Origin: Actinomadura_C alba
Lineage (GTDB): Bacteria > Actinomycetota > Actinomycetes > Streptosporangiales > Streptosporangiaceae
Reading direction: 5' to 3'
DNA length: 64,000 nucleotides
NCBI RefSeq assembly: GCF_039530285.1
Contig: NZ_BAAAOK010000003.1
Span: forward strand, 1 to 64,000
The notes beneath the pieces were generated by a model. The model made no database searches. It saw only the letters and a list, made by a program, of their open reading frames with translations, and was not told the DNA's origin. Made by a program: the position numbers and the translations under genes. Below, piece by piece: positions 43,785 to 51,939 of this stretch (its first letter is position 1; each line of letters starts with the position of its first letter).

Positions 43785-45455
43785 ATGCTGCTCAGTCACT
43801 GGATACAGGCCACCGACCCGGTGCTGGGCGAGGATCCTCCCGCCGGCAGAGTCTGGTTCGCCGTGCTGCTGGTCTCGGCCGCCACCCTCGCGGGGGCCTG
43901 GCTGGCCCGCCGCAGGTCCCGGCACGTGGTGGCGTGGCTGGCGATCGCGTCCGCGACGATGCTGGTGGTGACTCTCACCGACCTGCTTCCCGACGCGTCG
44001 CGCGACGCGGCCGAGACGGGCGTGCCCCTGTGGGTGGTCGGGGTCGCGGTCGCGGGCGGCTTCCTCGCCATCGCCCTTTTCACCCGAGAGGCCTACGGGC
44101 TCGAGGTCGCCTCCGACGAGGAGGTCGTCGCGACGCACGCGCCGGGACGTCACCGGCGGCTGAAAGAGGCGGTCGGGGCCGCGCTGTTCGGCGGCGTGGG
44201 CACCGCGACGGCGCTGACGACGCATCGGGCGATCGAGGGCGCCACGCTTGCGCTGAGCACCTCGGTCTTGATCGTGATGGCGCTCATCGTCCACTCGGCC
44301 AGTGAAGGGCTGGCGCTGGCGGCACTGCTGGATATGGCGGAACAGCGGATCGGCCCATGGCTCGTCGTGGCGTGCGTCAGCCCCGCGGTGGGGGTCGTCA
44401 TCGCGACGGTCAGCCCCCTGCCGGGAAAAGTCGTCCCGGTACTGCTCGGCATGGTGGCGGGCATCCTGCTGCGCACCGCCGTGGTCGGTCTGCGCCTGGC
44501 CGTGCACAAACGGGAGGGCGAACGCCTGGTCACCCGGCACCTCGCGGTCGCCGCGGTCGTCGCCCTCTCGGTCGGTGCGCTCCTCGCCATGGCACACGAG
44601 GTGCAGCGCAGGATCGGCCGGGAGCAGAACACGCGGTACATCGAGACGTTCGGTCATGTCGGCCGCCCACCGCGCCGCGCCGTCCGCCCCGGTGAGCTGG
44701 GGCCGCCGCCCGGACATGGACATGGACATGGACATGGATCGTCTCCCGCACGTCACCGGCCGAGCCAGGGGCAGACCCGGCACCGTCACTCGCCGGTGTC
44801 CGCATCGGCGCCATCGTGGCCGGCCGCGCCGCGCCCGCGGGCGGGCAGGCCCTCCGTGCCGGTGCCGTCCGCCGCGAAGTCGCCGGCCGCCAGGCGCGAC
44901 CCGGCCGGATCCGGTACGACCGGCGCCGCCATCCCCCGGCCCGGTGCGGACGCCCCCGCCGCCACCCGCTCGGGAACGGGCGGGTCCGACACCGCCGACT
45001 CGGGCCCGGGCGGACCCGGCTCGGGCAGGTCTGACCAGGGCAGGTCGGGCTCGGGCAGGTCCGGCGCGCGCGGGGGCGGTTCGGCCGGACCCCGGGCGGG
45101 CCGGCCCGGGCCCACGACGGTGCGGCCGGCCGCCAGCAGCGCGCCCGGCCCGAGGGCACCGGCGCCGAGCACATCGCCGCCGCGCGCCACCGCCGGGCGT
45201 GATCGAGCGTCGATACTGGCGGCGGTCAGATCCGGCCGGATGAGCCTCGCCGACGTTCTCAAGCGCAGGGACCCGGCGGCCAGACGTCTGCGGGTGGGAC
45301 AGGTGCTGCGTGCTCTGCCCGGCCACGACGCGTCTTCGGCCGCGACGCTGATGGCGCGTGGCGGGGTGGGTGAGAAACGTCGCGTCGGACGGCTCAGCGA
45401 CCGGCAGCGCCGTCACCTGCTGAGGGCGTTCGCCGGGTGCCGCTGTCCACGGTGA
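43785..45455 (+). CDS. ZIP-like membrane protein fused to an actinobacterial IHF-like DNA-binding domain
   Basis: 556 residues in one continuous frame. Residues 1-275 hold about seven or eight membrane helices with two ZIP-type metal motifs, HRAIEGATLA (H147) and HSASEGLALA (H170). A GHGHGHGHG run (310-318, from four tandem GGACAT units) and a Pro/Ser/Gly/Arg linker of about 150 residues follow. Residues 472-552 match mIHF/sIHF in pattern: SLADVLKRRD, LRVGQVLRALPG, ATLMARGGVGEKRRVGRLSD. GTG-coded residues upstream are excluded because GAGGAGG sits 8 bases before ATG 43785. This would be a membrane-tethered DNA-binding protein, perhaps metal-responsive; that is inference. Confidence 0.8.
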   Translation: MLLSHWIQATDPVLGEDPPAGRVWFAVLLVSAATLAGAWLARRRSRHVVAWLAIASATMLVVTLTDLLPDASRDAAETGVPLWVVGVAVAGGFLAIALFTREAYGLEVASDEEVVATHAPGRHRRLKEAVGAALFGGVGTATALTTHRAIEGATLALSTSVLIVMALIVHSASEGLALAALLDMAEQRIGPWLVVACVSPAVGVVIATVSPLPGKVVPVLLGMVAGILLRTAVVGLRLAVHKREGERLVTRHLAVAAVVALSVGALLAMAHEVQRRIGREQNTRYIETFGHVGRPPRRAVRPGELGPPPGHGHGHGHGSSPARHRPSQGQTRHRHSPVSASAPSWPAAPRPRAGRPSVPVPSAAKSPAARRDPAGSGTTGAAIPRPGADAPAATRSGTGGSDTADSGPGGPGSGRSDQGRSGSGRSGARGGGSAGPRAGRPGPTTVRPAASSAPGPRAPAPSTSPPRATAGRDRASILAAVRSGRMSLADVLKRRDPAARRLRVGQVLRALPGHDASSAATLMARGGVGEKRRVGRLSDRQRRHLLRAFAGCRCPR

Positions 45456-45466
45456 GCGCGGGCCGC

Positions 45467-46399
45467 TCAGACCTTCGGGCGGACCTGAACGATGCCGTGC
45501 TCGGTGACACGCGTCTCGAAGGCGGGCTGGCGTCCGGTCGCGGGCCCGTGGACGACCGAGCCGTCGCTTACGCGGAACGTGCTGCCGTGCCACGGGCAGA
45601 CCACACAGAGGTCGGTGACGCCGTCGGCGTCGGTCTCGGTGACCATCCGGCCCTGGTGGAGCGGTCCCGCGAGATGCGCGCACCGGTCGGCCAGCACGTG
45701 GATGCCGTCCTGCGTCCGTAGCACGAAGAGGCTGATGTAGCCGAGGCGGCGGTGCACCGGCCAGCCATCAGGCAGTTCGTCGGCCGTGCAGAGGTCGTGC
45801 CAGCCGAGCGGGACCAGATGTGCCACCGGTTCGGCGTGATTCGCGCCCGCGCCCTGCCGGAACGCGAGGTGCCCGCCGAGGTAGGCGCCCGCCATGAGGA
45901 AGGTGAAGCCGGTGTAGCCGAGCGCCTTGCCGGCGGCGGTGCGGCCGCGGCGCCGGGTGATCAGCGACGCCAGGTAGAGGGCGCTCGCGGTGGCCGTGCC
46001 GAGGGCGTGGACGAGGCCGACCCGCTGTTGCTCGGGATGCAGGACCGACCAGTCGGCCAGCCCGGTCAGCGTCGTGGGCACCGCGCCCACGAGACCCGCG
46101 GCGATCAGAACCTCCGATGCCCGCTCGGTGCCCGGCAACAGATCGAGGACCCCCGCCGAGATCCAGCAGCCGACCGAGACGTCGGTCAGCGGTGGGTGCG
46201 CCGGATGGCCCGCGGGCACGCCGTGCAGGAGGTCCTTGACCGGGCCGGGACGGAGGACCTCCCTGATGGTCCTGCTGATCGCGCGCGCGGGGCGGTCCAG
46301 CGCACGGGTGTGTTCAAGCCCCTCGGCGAGATCTACCGGATGCGGCGTCGGCAGTGGCAGGGATCTTCGCCGGAAGATCTTGTTGACTCTTTGGTTCAC
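45467..46399 (-). CDS. DUF2231 membrane protein fused to a Rieske [2Fe-2S] domain
   Basis: 310 residues. The N-terminal two thirds is a DUF2231 membrane domain (four helices, about 60-185, with GHPAHPPLTDV). The C-terminal third is a Rieske ferredoxin: CAHLAGPLHQG and CVVCPWHGSTF supply the two Cys and two His cluster ligands. It is probably an electron-transfer protein at the membrane. No oxygenase or cytochrome partner is adjacent. It converges on the ZIP-IHF gene with only 11 bp between stops. Confidence 0.9.
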   Translation of the reverse strand: MNQRVNKIFRRRSLPLPTPHPVDLAEGLEHTRALDRPARAISRTIREVLRPGPVKDLLHGVPAGHPAHPPLTDVSVGCWISAGVLDLLPGTERASEVLIAAGLVGAVPTTLTGLADWSVLHPEQQRVGLVHALGTATASALYLASLITRRRGRTAAGKALGYTGFTFLMAGAYLGGHLAFRQGAGANHAEPVAHLVPLGWHDLCTADELPDGWPVHRRLGYISLFVLRTQDGIHVLADRCAHLAGPLHQGRMVTETDADGVTDLCVVCPWHGSTFRVSDGSVVHGPATGRQPAFETRVTEHGIVQVRPKV

Positions 46400-46664
46400 G
46401 ATCCCGATCCCCCTTTACCGGTACCGGAGGTCCGTAATCGACAGTAGCTCCCAGGCAGGTTCAGGGGCCACCCGCGGATCGGGTGGTCGCTGGTGCGCGC
46501 GTGGTTCCCCTTCCCGGAGACGGCGGCGGTAACCCCTGGGCCGCTGCTCTGGGCGGGATCGCAATATCGCGTACGGCCTGATTGGTGGCCGGCAGGCATG
46601 GCCGACTCGGCGATCGCGGAGTTACGGTGAAGCCAGGACAAGCGGCCGCCTCTGAGGAGATGCG

Positions 46665-47096
46665 ATGGAGGCCTGGGTCGTCTGGATGGTCATCGCCGCC
46701 GTGCTCGGCGTGGCGGAACTGATGAGTCTTACGCTGTCGCTCGGCCTGCTCGCGGTCGCGGCACTCGCCGCCGGAGTGGTCGGAGCCCTCGGCCTGCCCG
46801 TCGCGGCTCAGGTGGGCGTGTTCGCCGCCGCCTCGGTCGCGGGGCTCGTCGTCGTACGGCCGGTAGCCACCCGCCACATCCGGCAGCCGCCGATGCTGCG
46901 GTCCGGGACCGCCGCCCTCGTCGGCCGGGAGGCGCTGACGCTGACCGAGGTCACCAGGCTGGCCGGGCGGGTGCGGATCGGCGGCGAGGAGTGGACGGCT
47001 CGGCCGTTCGACCCCGACATCGTCATTCCCGAAGGCGCCATGGTCGACGTCCTCGCGATCGAGGGCGCGACCGCCCTCGTGTATCCCCGGGAGTAG
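46665..47096 (+). CDS. NfeD-like membrane protein
   Basis: 143 residues: two or three N-terminal membrane helices (about 3-60) and a C-terminal OB-fold domain (about 85-143: GTAALVGREALTLTEVTRLAGRVRIGGEEWTAR). This is the short NfeD form that pairs with an SPFH protein. ATG 46665 has GAGGAG upstream. The stop is followed by the SPFH ATG after 2 bp; the pair organises membrane microdomains in other bacteria. Confidence 0.92.
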   Translation: MEAWVVWMVIAAVLGVAELMSLTLSLGLLAVAALAAGVVGALGLPVAAQVGVFAAASVAGLVVVRPVATRHIRQPPMLRSGTAALVGREALTLTEVTRLAGRVRIGGEEWTARPFDPDIVIPEGAMVDVLAIEGATALVYPRE

Positions 47097-47098
47097 CC

Positions 47099-48325
47099 AT
47101 GACCGACATCGCCGTCGCCATGCTCATCGCTCTCGTCGGTGCGGTGCTCGTGCTGACCACCGCGGTGATGAGAGCCGTGTGGATCATTCCTCAGGCGCGC
47201 GCACGCAATGTCGAACGTCTGGGGCGTTACCACCGCACGCTCGAACCGGGCATCAGTTTCATCGTCCCGTTCGTCGACCGGGTCAAGCCGTTGATCGATC
47301 TGCGCGAGCAGGTGGTCTCGTTCAAGGCACAGCCGGTGATCACCGAGGACAACCTCGTCGTCTACATCGACACCGTGCTGTTCTTCCAGGTCACCGACCC
47401 GAGGGCGGCCGACTACGAGATCGTCGACTACATCAAGGCGATAGAGCAGCTCACCGCGACGACGTTGCGCAACGTCATCGGCACCCTGGATCTGGAGGAG
47501 AGCCTCACCTCGCGCGACCGGATCAACACCGCGCTGCGCGGCGTCATCGACGACGCCTCCGGCAAGTGGGGCATCCGGGTGACCCGGGTCGAGATCAAGG
47601 CGATCGATCCGCCGCCGTCCATCAAGGACGCCATGGAGAAGCAGATGCGCGCCGAGCGCGAGAAGCGCGCCGCCATTCTCACCGCCGAGGGGCTGCGGCA
47701 ATCCAAGATCCTCACTGCCGAGGGCGAGAAGCAGAGCGCGATCCTCAAGGCAGAGGGCGAGAGGCGGTCGCTGATCCTCAAGGCCGAGGGGCAGGCCCAG
47801 GCGATCGAGGAGGTCTTCGGCGCGATCCACGACAACGACCCCGACCCGAAACTGCTGGCCTACCAGTACCTCCAGACGCTGCCGCAGCTCGCGCAGGGCG
47901 AGGGGAACACCTTCTGGGTGATCCCGGGCGAGGTCACCTCGGCGCTGCGCGCGGTCTCGCAGGCCTTCGGCGGCGCGGACGAGGCGGAGTCCGGCGCGCC
48001 GGACGAGCGGACCCGAGGCAGGGGCCGGGCCGAGGTCGGCCGCGGGCGCGAGGGGCGGAACGAACGGGGGCGTGAGCGCACCTCCGTGGACGCGGGCGAG
48101 AGCACGGAGGCGGAGGCGCTCGTGAACTCGCCGGTCCACACCCCTCCGTACGAGCTCGGACCGGGCATGGCGCAGGCCGGGCCGCGAGGCGGCTCCCTGG
48201 CATCGCCGGAGGCGCTCGCCGAGATCGCGGGAAACGCCGGGGCCGAACCCGGGAAGCGGCGGCGGCGCAGTGCCGAGGGACCACCGAACAACGCCGAGGG
48301 ATCACCGAACACGGACCTCGGCTGA
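47099..48325 (+). CDS. SPFH/Band 7 (stomatin/paraslipin) protein with long tail
   Basis: 408 residues. One N-terminal membrane helix (about 3-25), the Band 7 domain (about 25-210: VERLGRYHRTLEPGISFIVPFVDRV, RDRINTALRGVIDDASGKWGIRVTRVEIKAIDPP), then heptad-like repeats with ILTAEG/ILKAEG units that form a coiled coil. After residue 300 there is a 108-residue low-complexity Gly/Arg/Glu tail that typical bacterial paraslipins lack. ATG 47099 follows the NfeD stop by 2 bp; GGGAG lies inside the NfeD end. Confidence 0.92.
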   Translation: MTDIAVAMLIALVGAVLVLTTAVMRAVWIIPQARARNVERLGRYHRTLEPGISFIVPFVDRVKPLIDLREQVVSFKAQPVITEDNLVVYIDTVLFFQVTDPRAADYEIVDYIKAIEQLTATTLRNVIGTLDLEESLTSRDRINTALRGVIDDASGKWGIRVTRVEIKAIDPPPSIKDAMEKQMRAEREKRAAILTAEGLRQSKILTAEGEKQSAILKAEGERRSLILKAEGQAQAIEEVFGAIHDNDPDPKLLAYQYLQTLPQLAQGEGNTFWVIPGEVTSALRAVSQAFGGADEAESGAPDERTRGRGRAEVGRGREGRNERGRERTSVDAGESTEAEALVNSPVHTPPYELGPGMAQAGPRGGSLASPEALAEIAGNAGAEPGKRRRRSAEGPPNNAEGSPNTDLG

Positions 48326-48405
48326 CGCCGCCAACGAGGCCGTACACCCGCTGACCTGGGCCTGTCTTTTGCTAAATCATTAACTAAGATGGGGAAATCG
48401 TTTTC

Positions 48406-48442
48406 TTGACTCATTCGTGTTTAGGTGAGTAGGTTGAGGCCG
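48406..48442 (+). promoter_or_regulatory. Leaderless promoter of the Fur-like gene
   Basis: -35 TTGACT (48406-48411), 18-bp spacer, -10 TAGGTT (48430-48435), then 6 bases to GTG 48442. Just upstream, 48366-48400 is an AT-rich stretch (CTAAATCATTAACTAAG) of the kind bound by Fur-family proteins; autoregulation is likely. Confidence 0.7.
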
Positions 48443-48951
48443 TGACCAGGAGGCCGACGCCGTCGACGCCCTCCGCAGCCGACGAGCTGCGCGGTGCGAA
48501 GCTTCGGGTCACCGCCGCCCGGGTGGCGATCCTCGAGACGGTACGGGCCGGCGATCACCTCGATGTCGAAGCCATCGCCCTGGGTGTGCGCGGCAGGGTG
48601 GGGCACGTCTCCACCCAGGCCGTCTACGAGGCGTTGCGCGCGCTCACGGCGGCGGGTCTCCTGCAACGCATCGAACCGGCCGGAAGCCCGGCCCGATACG
48701 AGGGACGCGTCGGCGACAATCACCATCACCTGGTGTGCCGACAGTGCGGAAAGATCAGCGACGTCGACTGCGCGGTGGGGTACGCGCCGTGCCTGGAACC
48801 GGTGTCCGACGCCGGCTACCAGGTCGAGCAGGCCGACGTCATGTACTGGGGCATCTGCCCGGACTGCCAAGGGGCAGCGCGCGAATCCGAGCCGGGCGGG
48901 AAGCGGGCCGCGCAGGCGTCCGCACAGCCCGGGCAGAGCGGAACCGAATGA
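48442..48951 (+). CDS. Fur-family regulator, PerR/CatR/FurA-like
   Basis: 169 residues: winged helix (about 12-85: LRVTAARVAILETVRAGDHLDVEAIALGVRGRVGHVSTQAVYEALRAL), then the metal-binding dimer domain with DNHHHLVCRQCGKI and CPDC as the two CxxC structural zinc pairs. Position 19 bp ahead of a catalase gene makes a peroxide-sensing repressor (CatR/PerR role) more likely than iron control. GTG 48442 with leaderless promoter. The 25-residue C-terminal tail is Gly/Ala-rich. Confidence 0.88.
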   Translation: MTRRPTPSTPSAADELRGAKLRVTAARVAILETVRAGDHLDVEAIALGVRGRVGHVSTQAVYEALRALTAAGLLQRIEPAGSPARYEGRVGDNHHHLVCRQCGKISDVDCAVGYAPCLEPVSDAGYQVEQADVMYWGICPDCQGAARESEPGGKRAAQASAQPGQSGTE

Positions 48952-48970
48952 GGCAAGGAGAAGCCGCACC

Positions 48971-50425
48971 ATGACCGAACGGCCCGTGACCACCACCGAC
49001 GCCGGCATCCCGGCGCCGAGTGACGAGTTCTCACAGTCCATCGGGCCGAACGGCCCGCTGCTGCTGCAGGACCATTACCTCATCCAGAAGATGGCGCAGT
49101 TCAACCGCGAGCGGGTGCCCGAGCGCGTGGTGCACGCCAAGGGCGGCGGCGCCTACGGTGTTCTGGAGATCACCGAGGACGTTGGCCAGTTCACCAAGGC
49201 GGGCCTGTTCCAGAAGGGCAAGCAGACCGACCTGCTCCTGCGGTTCTCGACCGTCGCCGGTGAGCTCGGCAGCGCCGACACCGCTCGTGACCCGCGTGGC
49301 TTCGCGCTGAAGTTCTACACCGAGCAGGGCAACTACGACCTCGTCGGCAACAACACGCCGATCTTCTTCATCCGCGACCCGCAGAAGTTCTCGGACTTCA
49401 TCCACTCGCAGAAGCGCCGCGCCGACACCCACCTGCGCGACAACAACATGCAGTGGGACTTCTGGACGCTGTCGCCCGAGTCGGCGCATCAGGTGACCTT
49501 CCTGATGACCGACCGCGGCACCCCGTACAGCTGGCGGCACGTGAACGGCTACGGCTCGCACACGTTCCTCTGGTACAACGCCGGTGGCGCGAAGTTCTGG
49601 GTGAAGTACCACTTCAAGACCGACCAGGGCATCAAGAACTTCACGGCCGCCGAGGCCGACGCCATGGCGGCGAGCGACCCCGACCACCACCTCCGCGACC
49701 TGCACACGGCGATCAAGAACGGCGAGTTCCCGACCTGGACGGTCCAGATCCAGGTCATGCCGTTCGAGGAGGCCGCGGACTACCGGTTCAACCCGTTCGA
49801 CCTGACCAAGGTCTGGCCGCACGCGGACTACCCGCCGATCACCATCGGCAGGTTCACCCTGAACCGGAACCCGCAGAACTACTTCGCCGAGATCGAGCAG
49901 GCCGCGTTCGAGCCGGCCAACATGGTGCCCGGCGTCGCCGCCTCGCCCGACAAGATGCTGCAGGGCCGGCTGTTCTCCTACCCCGACACCCACCGGTACC
50001 GGATCGGCCCGAACTACCTGCAGCTTCCGGTCAACCGGCCGAAGGCGCCCGTCCACTCGTACAACAAGGACGGCGCCATGCGGTACGAGAACCCGAGCGA
50101 CCCGGTCTACGCGCCGAACACCGTGGGCGGCCCGGCGGCCGACCCGCAGCTGTGGGCCGGTGAGAGCTGGGACGTCGCGGGCGAGATCACACGCAGCGCC
50201 TATCGGCTGCACCGCGAGGACGACGACTTCAGCCAGCCGCGCGCGCTCTGGGAGAAGGTCCTGAGCGACGTCGACCGTGAGCACCTGGTGACCAACATCG
50301 TCGGTCACGCGTCGGCGCCCGCGGTGACCGCGGAGATGAAGCCGCGCGTCGTCGAGTACTGGCGCAACATCCACAAGGACCTCGGCGACCGCGTCGCCAA
50401 GGGCCTCGGCATCAACGGCGGCTGA
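48971..50425 (+). CDS. katA: Monofunctional haem catalase
   Basis: 484 residues, small-subunit catalase. It converts H2O2 to water and O2 in the cytoplasm. The distal His is H55 in VVHAKGGGAYG, the proximal haem ligand Tyr337 sits in LFSYPDTHRY, and the signature FSTVAGELGSADTARDPRGFALKFYTEQGNYDLVGNN spans the distal pocket. ATG 48971 is preceded by AAGGAG. It is co-transcribed with the Fur-like gene 19 bp upstream and followed by a strong terminator. Expression is expected to rise with peroxide. Confidence 0.95.
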   Translation: MTERPVTTTDAGIPAPSDEFSQSIGPNGPLLLQDHYLIQKMAQFNRERVPERVVHAKGGGAYGVLEITEDVGQFTKAGLFQKGKQTDLLLRFSTVAGELGSADTARDPRGFALKFYTEQGNYDLVGNNTPIFFIRDPQKFSDFIHSQKRRADTHLRDNNMQWDFWTLSPESAHQVTFLMTDRGTPYSWRHVNGYGSHTFLWYNAGGAKFWVKYHFKTDQGIKNFTAAEADAMAASDPDHHLRDLHTAIKNGEFPTWTVQIQVMPFEEAADYRFNPFDLTKVWPHADYPPITIGRFTLNRNPQNYFAEIEQAAFEPANMVPGVAASPDKMLQGRLFSYPDTHRYRIGPNYLQLPVNRPKAPVHSYNKDGAMRYENPSDPVYAPNTVGGPAADPQLWAGESWDVAGEITRSAYRLHREDDDFSQPRALWEKVLSDVDREHLVTNIVGHASAPAVTAEMKPRVVEYWRNIHKDLGDRVAKGLGINGG

Positions 50426-50464
50426 CGCCGCATCCGACGGTGACCACCTGACACCGCCTCCCGG

Positions 50465-50500
50465 GAGGGCGGCCGGCCTTCGGGCCGGCCGCCCTCTTTC
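50465..50500 (+). terminator. UUCG-loop terminator of the catalase operon
   Basis: GAGGGCGGCCGGCC (50465-50478), loop TTCG, GGCCGGCCGCCCTC (50483-50496), then TTTCT. Immediately after, CCCTCTTTCTCGACC occurs twice (50492 and 50509). Confidence 0.9.
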
Positions 50501-50608
50501 TCGACCAGCCCTCTTTCTCGACCGGCCTTTGCCGGGGGCTCTGGCCGCCGGTGCGCCGGGTAGTGTCGACCCGCGACACCGACTCGACGGGGCCGGGAGG
50601 ATTCGGGT

Positions 50609-51778
50609 TTGGACATCGGGCGGATCAGGGCCGAGACACCTGGGTGCGCGGACGTCGTCCATCTCAACAACGCCGGTGCGGCGCTGCCGCCCGCGGTCGT
50701 GCACGACACCGTCATCGACCATCTGCGGCTCGAGGCGAGCATCGGCGGGTACGAGGCGGCCGACGCCGTGATGGACCTGCTCACCGACTCCTATGCGGTG
50801 CTCGCCCGGCTCATCGGTGCCCGGTCCGACGAGATCGCCTACGTCGAGAACGCCACCCGGGCGTGGGAGATGGCGTTCCACGCGATCCCGTTCAAGCCCG
50901 GTGACCGGATCCTCACCACGACGAGCGAGTACTCCAGCAACGCGCTCGCCTTCATCCACGCGGCGGCCCGGCACAGGGTCGCCGTCGAGGTCGTACCCGA
51001 CGACGAGCACGGCCAGCTGTCCCTGCCGGCGCTGGCGCGCATGCTGGACGACGGCGGTGTACGGCTGGTCGCGATCAACCATGTGCCGACTCACGACGGG
51101 CTCGTCAACCCGGCCGCGGAGGTGGGCCGGCTGACCCGGGCGGCCGGTGCGCTCTACCTCCTCGACGCCTGCCAGTCGGTCGGGCAACTGGCCATCGACG
51201 TCACCGAGATCGGCTGCGATCTGCTGTCGGCGACCGGCCGCAAGTTCCTGCGCGGTCCGCGCGGGACCGGTTTCCTGTACGTCCGCCGGGACGTGCTCGA
51301 CGACCTGCACCCTCCCTTCGTCGACCTGCGCGCCGCCGAGTGGACCGGCCCGCACTCCTACGAGTTGCGGCCGGACGCCAGGCGGTTCGAGACGTGGGAG
51401 CGGTTCGTCGCCGGTCAGCTCGGTCAGGCGCGGGCGGCGGCCTATGCCATGGACATCGGCGTCGCGGCCATCGAGGACAGGGTTCTCTCACTCGCGACCC
51501 GGCTTCGTGCCGCCTTGGCCGAGCTTCCCGGCGTGACGGTGCACGACCGGGGCCTGCGCAAGAGCGGGATCGTGACGTTCACGCACGCGGACCTCGCCGC
51601 CGCCGAGATCGTGGGCCTGCTCGCCGAGCGGCACATCAACGTGCGGGTGGCCCAGCAGAGCTACCGCTATGACGCGGGTCGCAGCCCGCTGCCGAGGGTG
51701 CGCGCGTCGGTTCACTACTACAACACCGAAGAGGAACTCGACCGTACGACCGGTGTGCTGGCCGCCCTGTTGCAATGA
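50609..51778 (+). CDS. Class V aminotransferase-fold PLP enzyme (cysteine desulfurase / EgtE-like branch)
   Basis: 389 residues from a TTG start at 50609 with GGGAGG 8 bases upstream; no ATG or GTG fits the conserved N-terminus (HLNNAGAALPP). PLP motifs: ATRAWEMAF, LLDACQSVGQL and the Schiff-base Lys in SATGRKFLRGPRGTGFLY. The branch includes cysteine-sulfoxide lyases, isopenicillin-N epimerases and EgtE; no egt genes are adjacent. The reaction cannot be fixed. It is expressed independently of the catalase operon. Confidence 0.85.
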   Translation: MDIGRIRAETPGCADVVHLNNAGAALPPAVVHDTVIDHLRLEASIGGYEAADAVMDLLTDSYAVLARLIGARSDEIAYVENATRAWEMAFHAIPFKPGDRILTTTSEYSSNALAFIHAAARHRVAVEVVPDDEHGQLSLPALARMLDDGGVRLVAINHVPTHDGLVNPAAEVGRLTRAAGALYLLDACQSVGQLAIDVTEIGCDLLSATGRKFLRGPRGTGFLYVRRDVLDDLHPPFVDLRAAEWTGPHSYELRPDARRFETWERFVAGQLGQARAAAYAMDIGVAAIEDRVLSLATRLRAALAELPGVTVHDRGLRKSGIVTFTHADLAAAEIVGLLAERHINVRVAQQSYRYDAGRSPLPRVRASVHYYNTEEELDRTTGVLAALLQ

Positions 51779-51939
51779 ACCGCTGCTGGACCCGCCCCGC
51801 CACGGAACGCGCTCGGCCGCTCTCTGACTGTGGGAGGCGCCGCCACGGAACGCGAACGTCGGCGAGATCACGACGGTGACGAGCGGACGGAACGGCGCCG
51901 ACGTGGCATTCTGGGGCGACTCGAAGTCTGGGAGGCAGG

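Noticed and set aside
50492..50530. Mobile-element target duplication (CCCTCTTTCTCGACC twice)
   Set aside because: The two copies are adjacent with nothing between them; simple tandem duplication after the terminator.
49031..51355. 774-codon minus-strand frame across catalase and the aminotransferase gene
   Set aside because: Spans two well-identified genes and their terminator; codon pattern is that of an antisense shadow.
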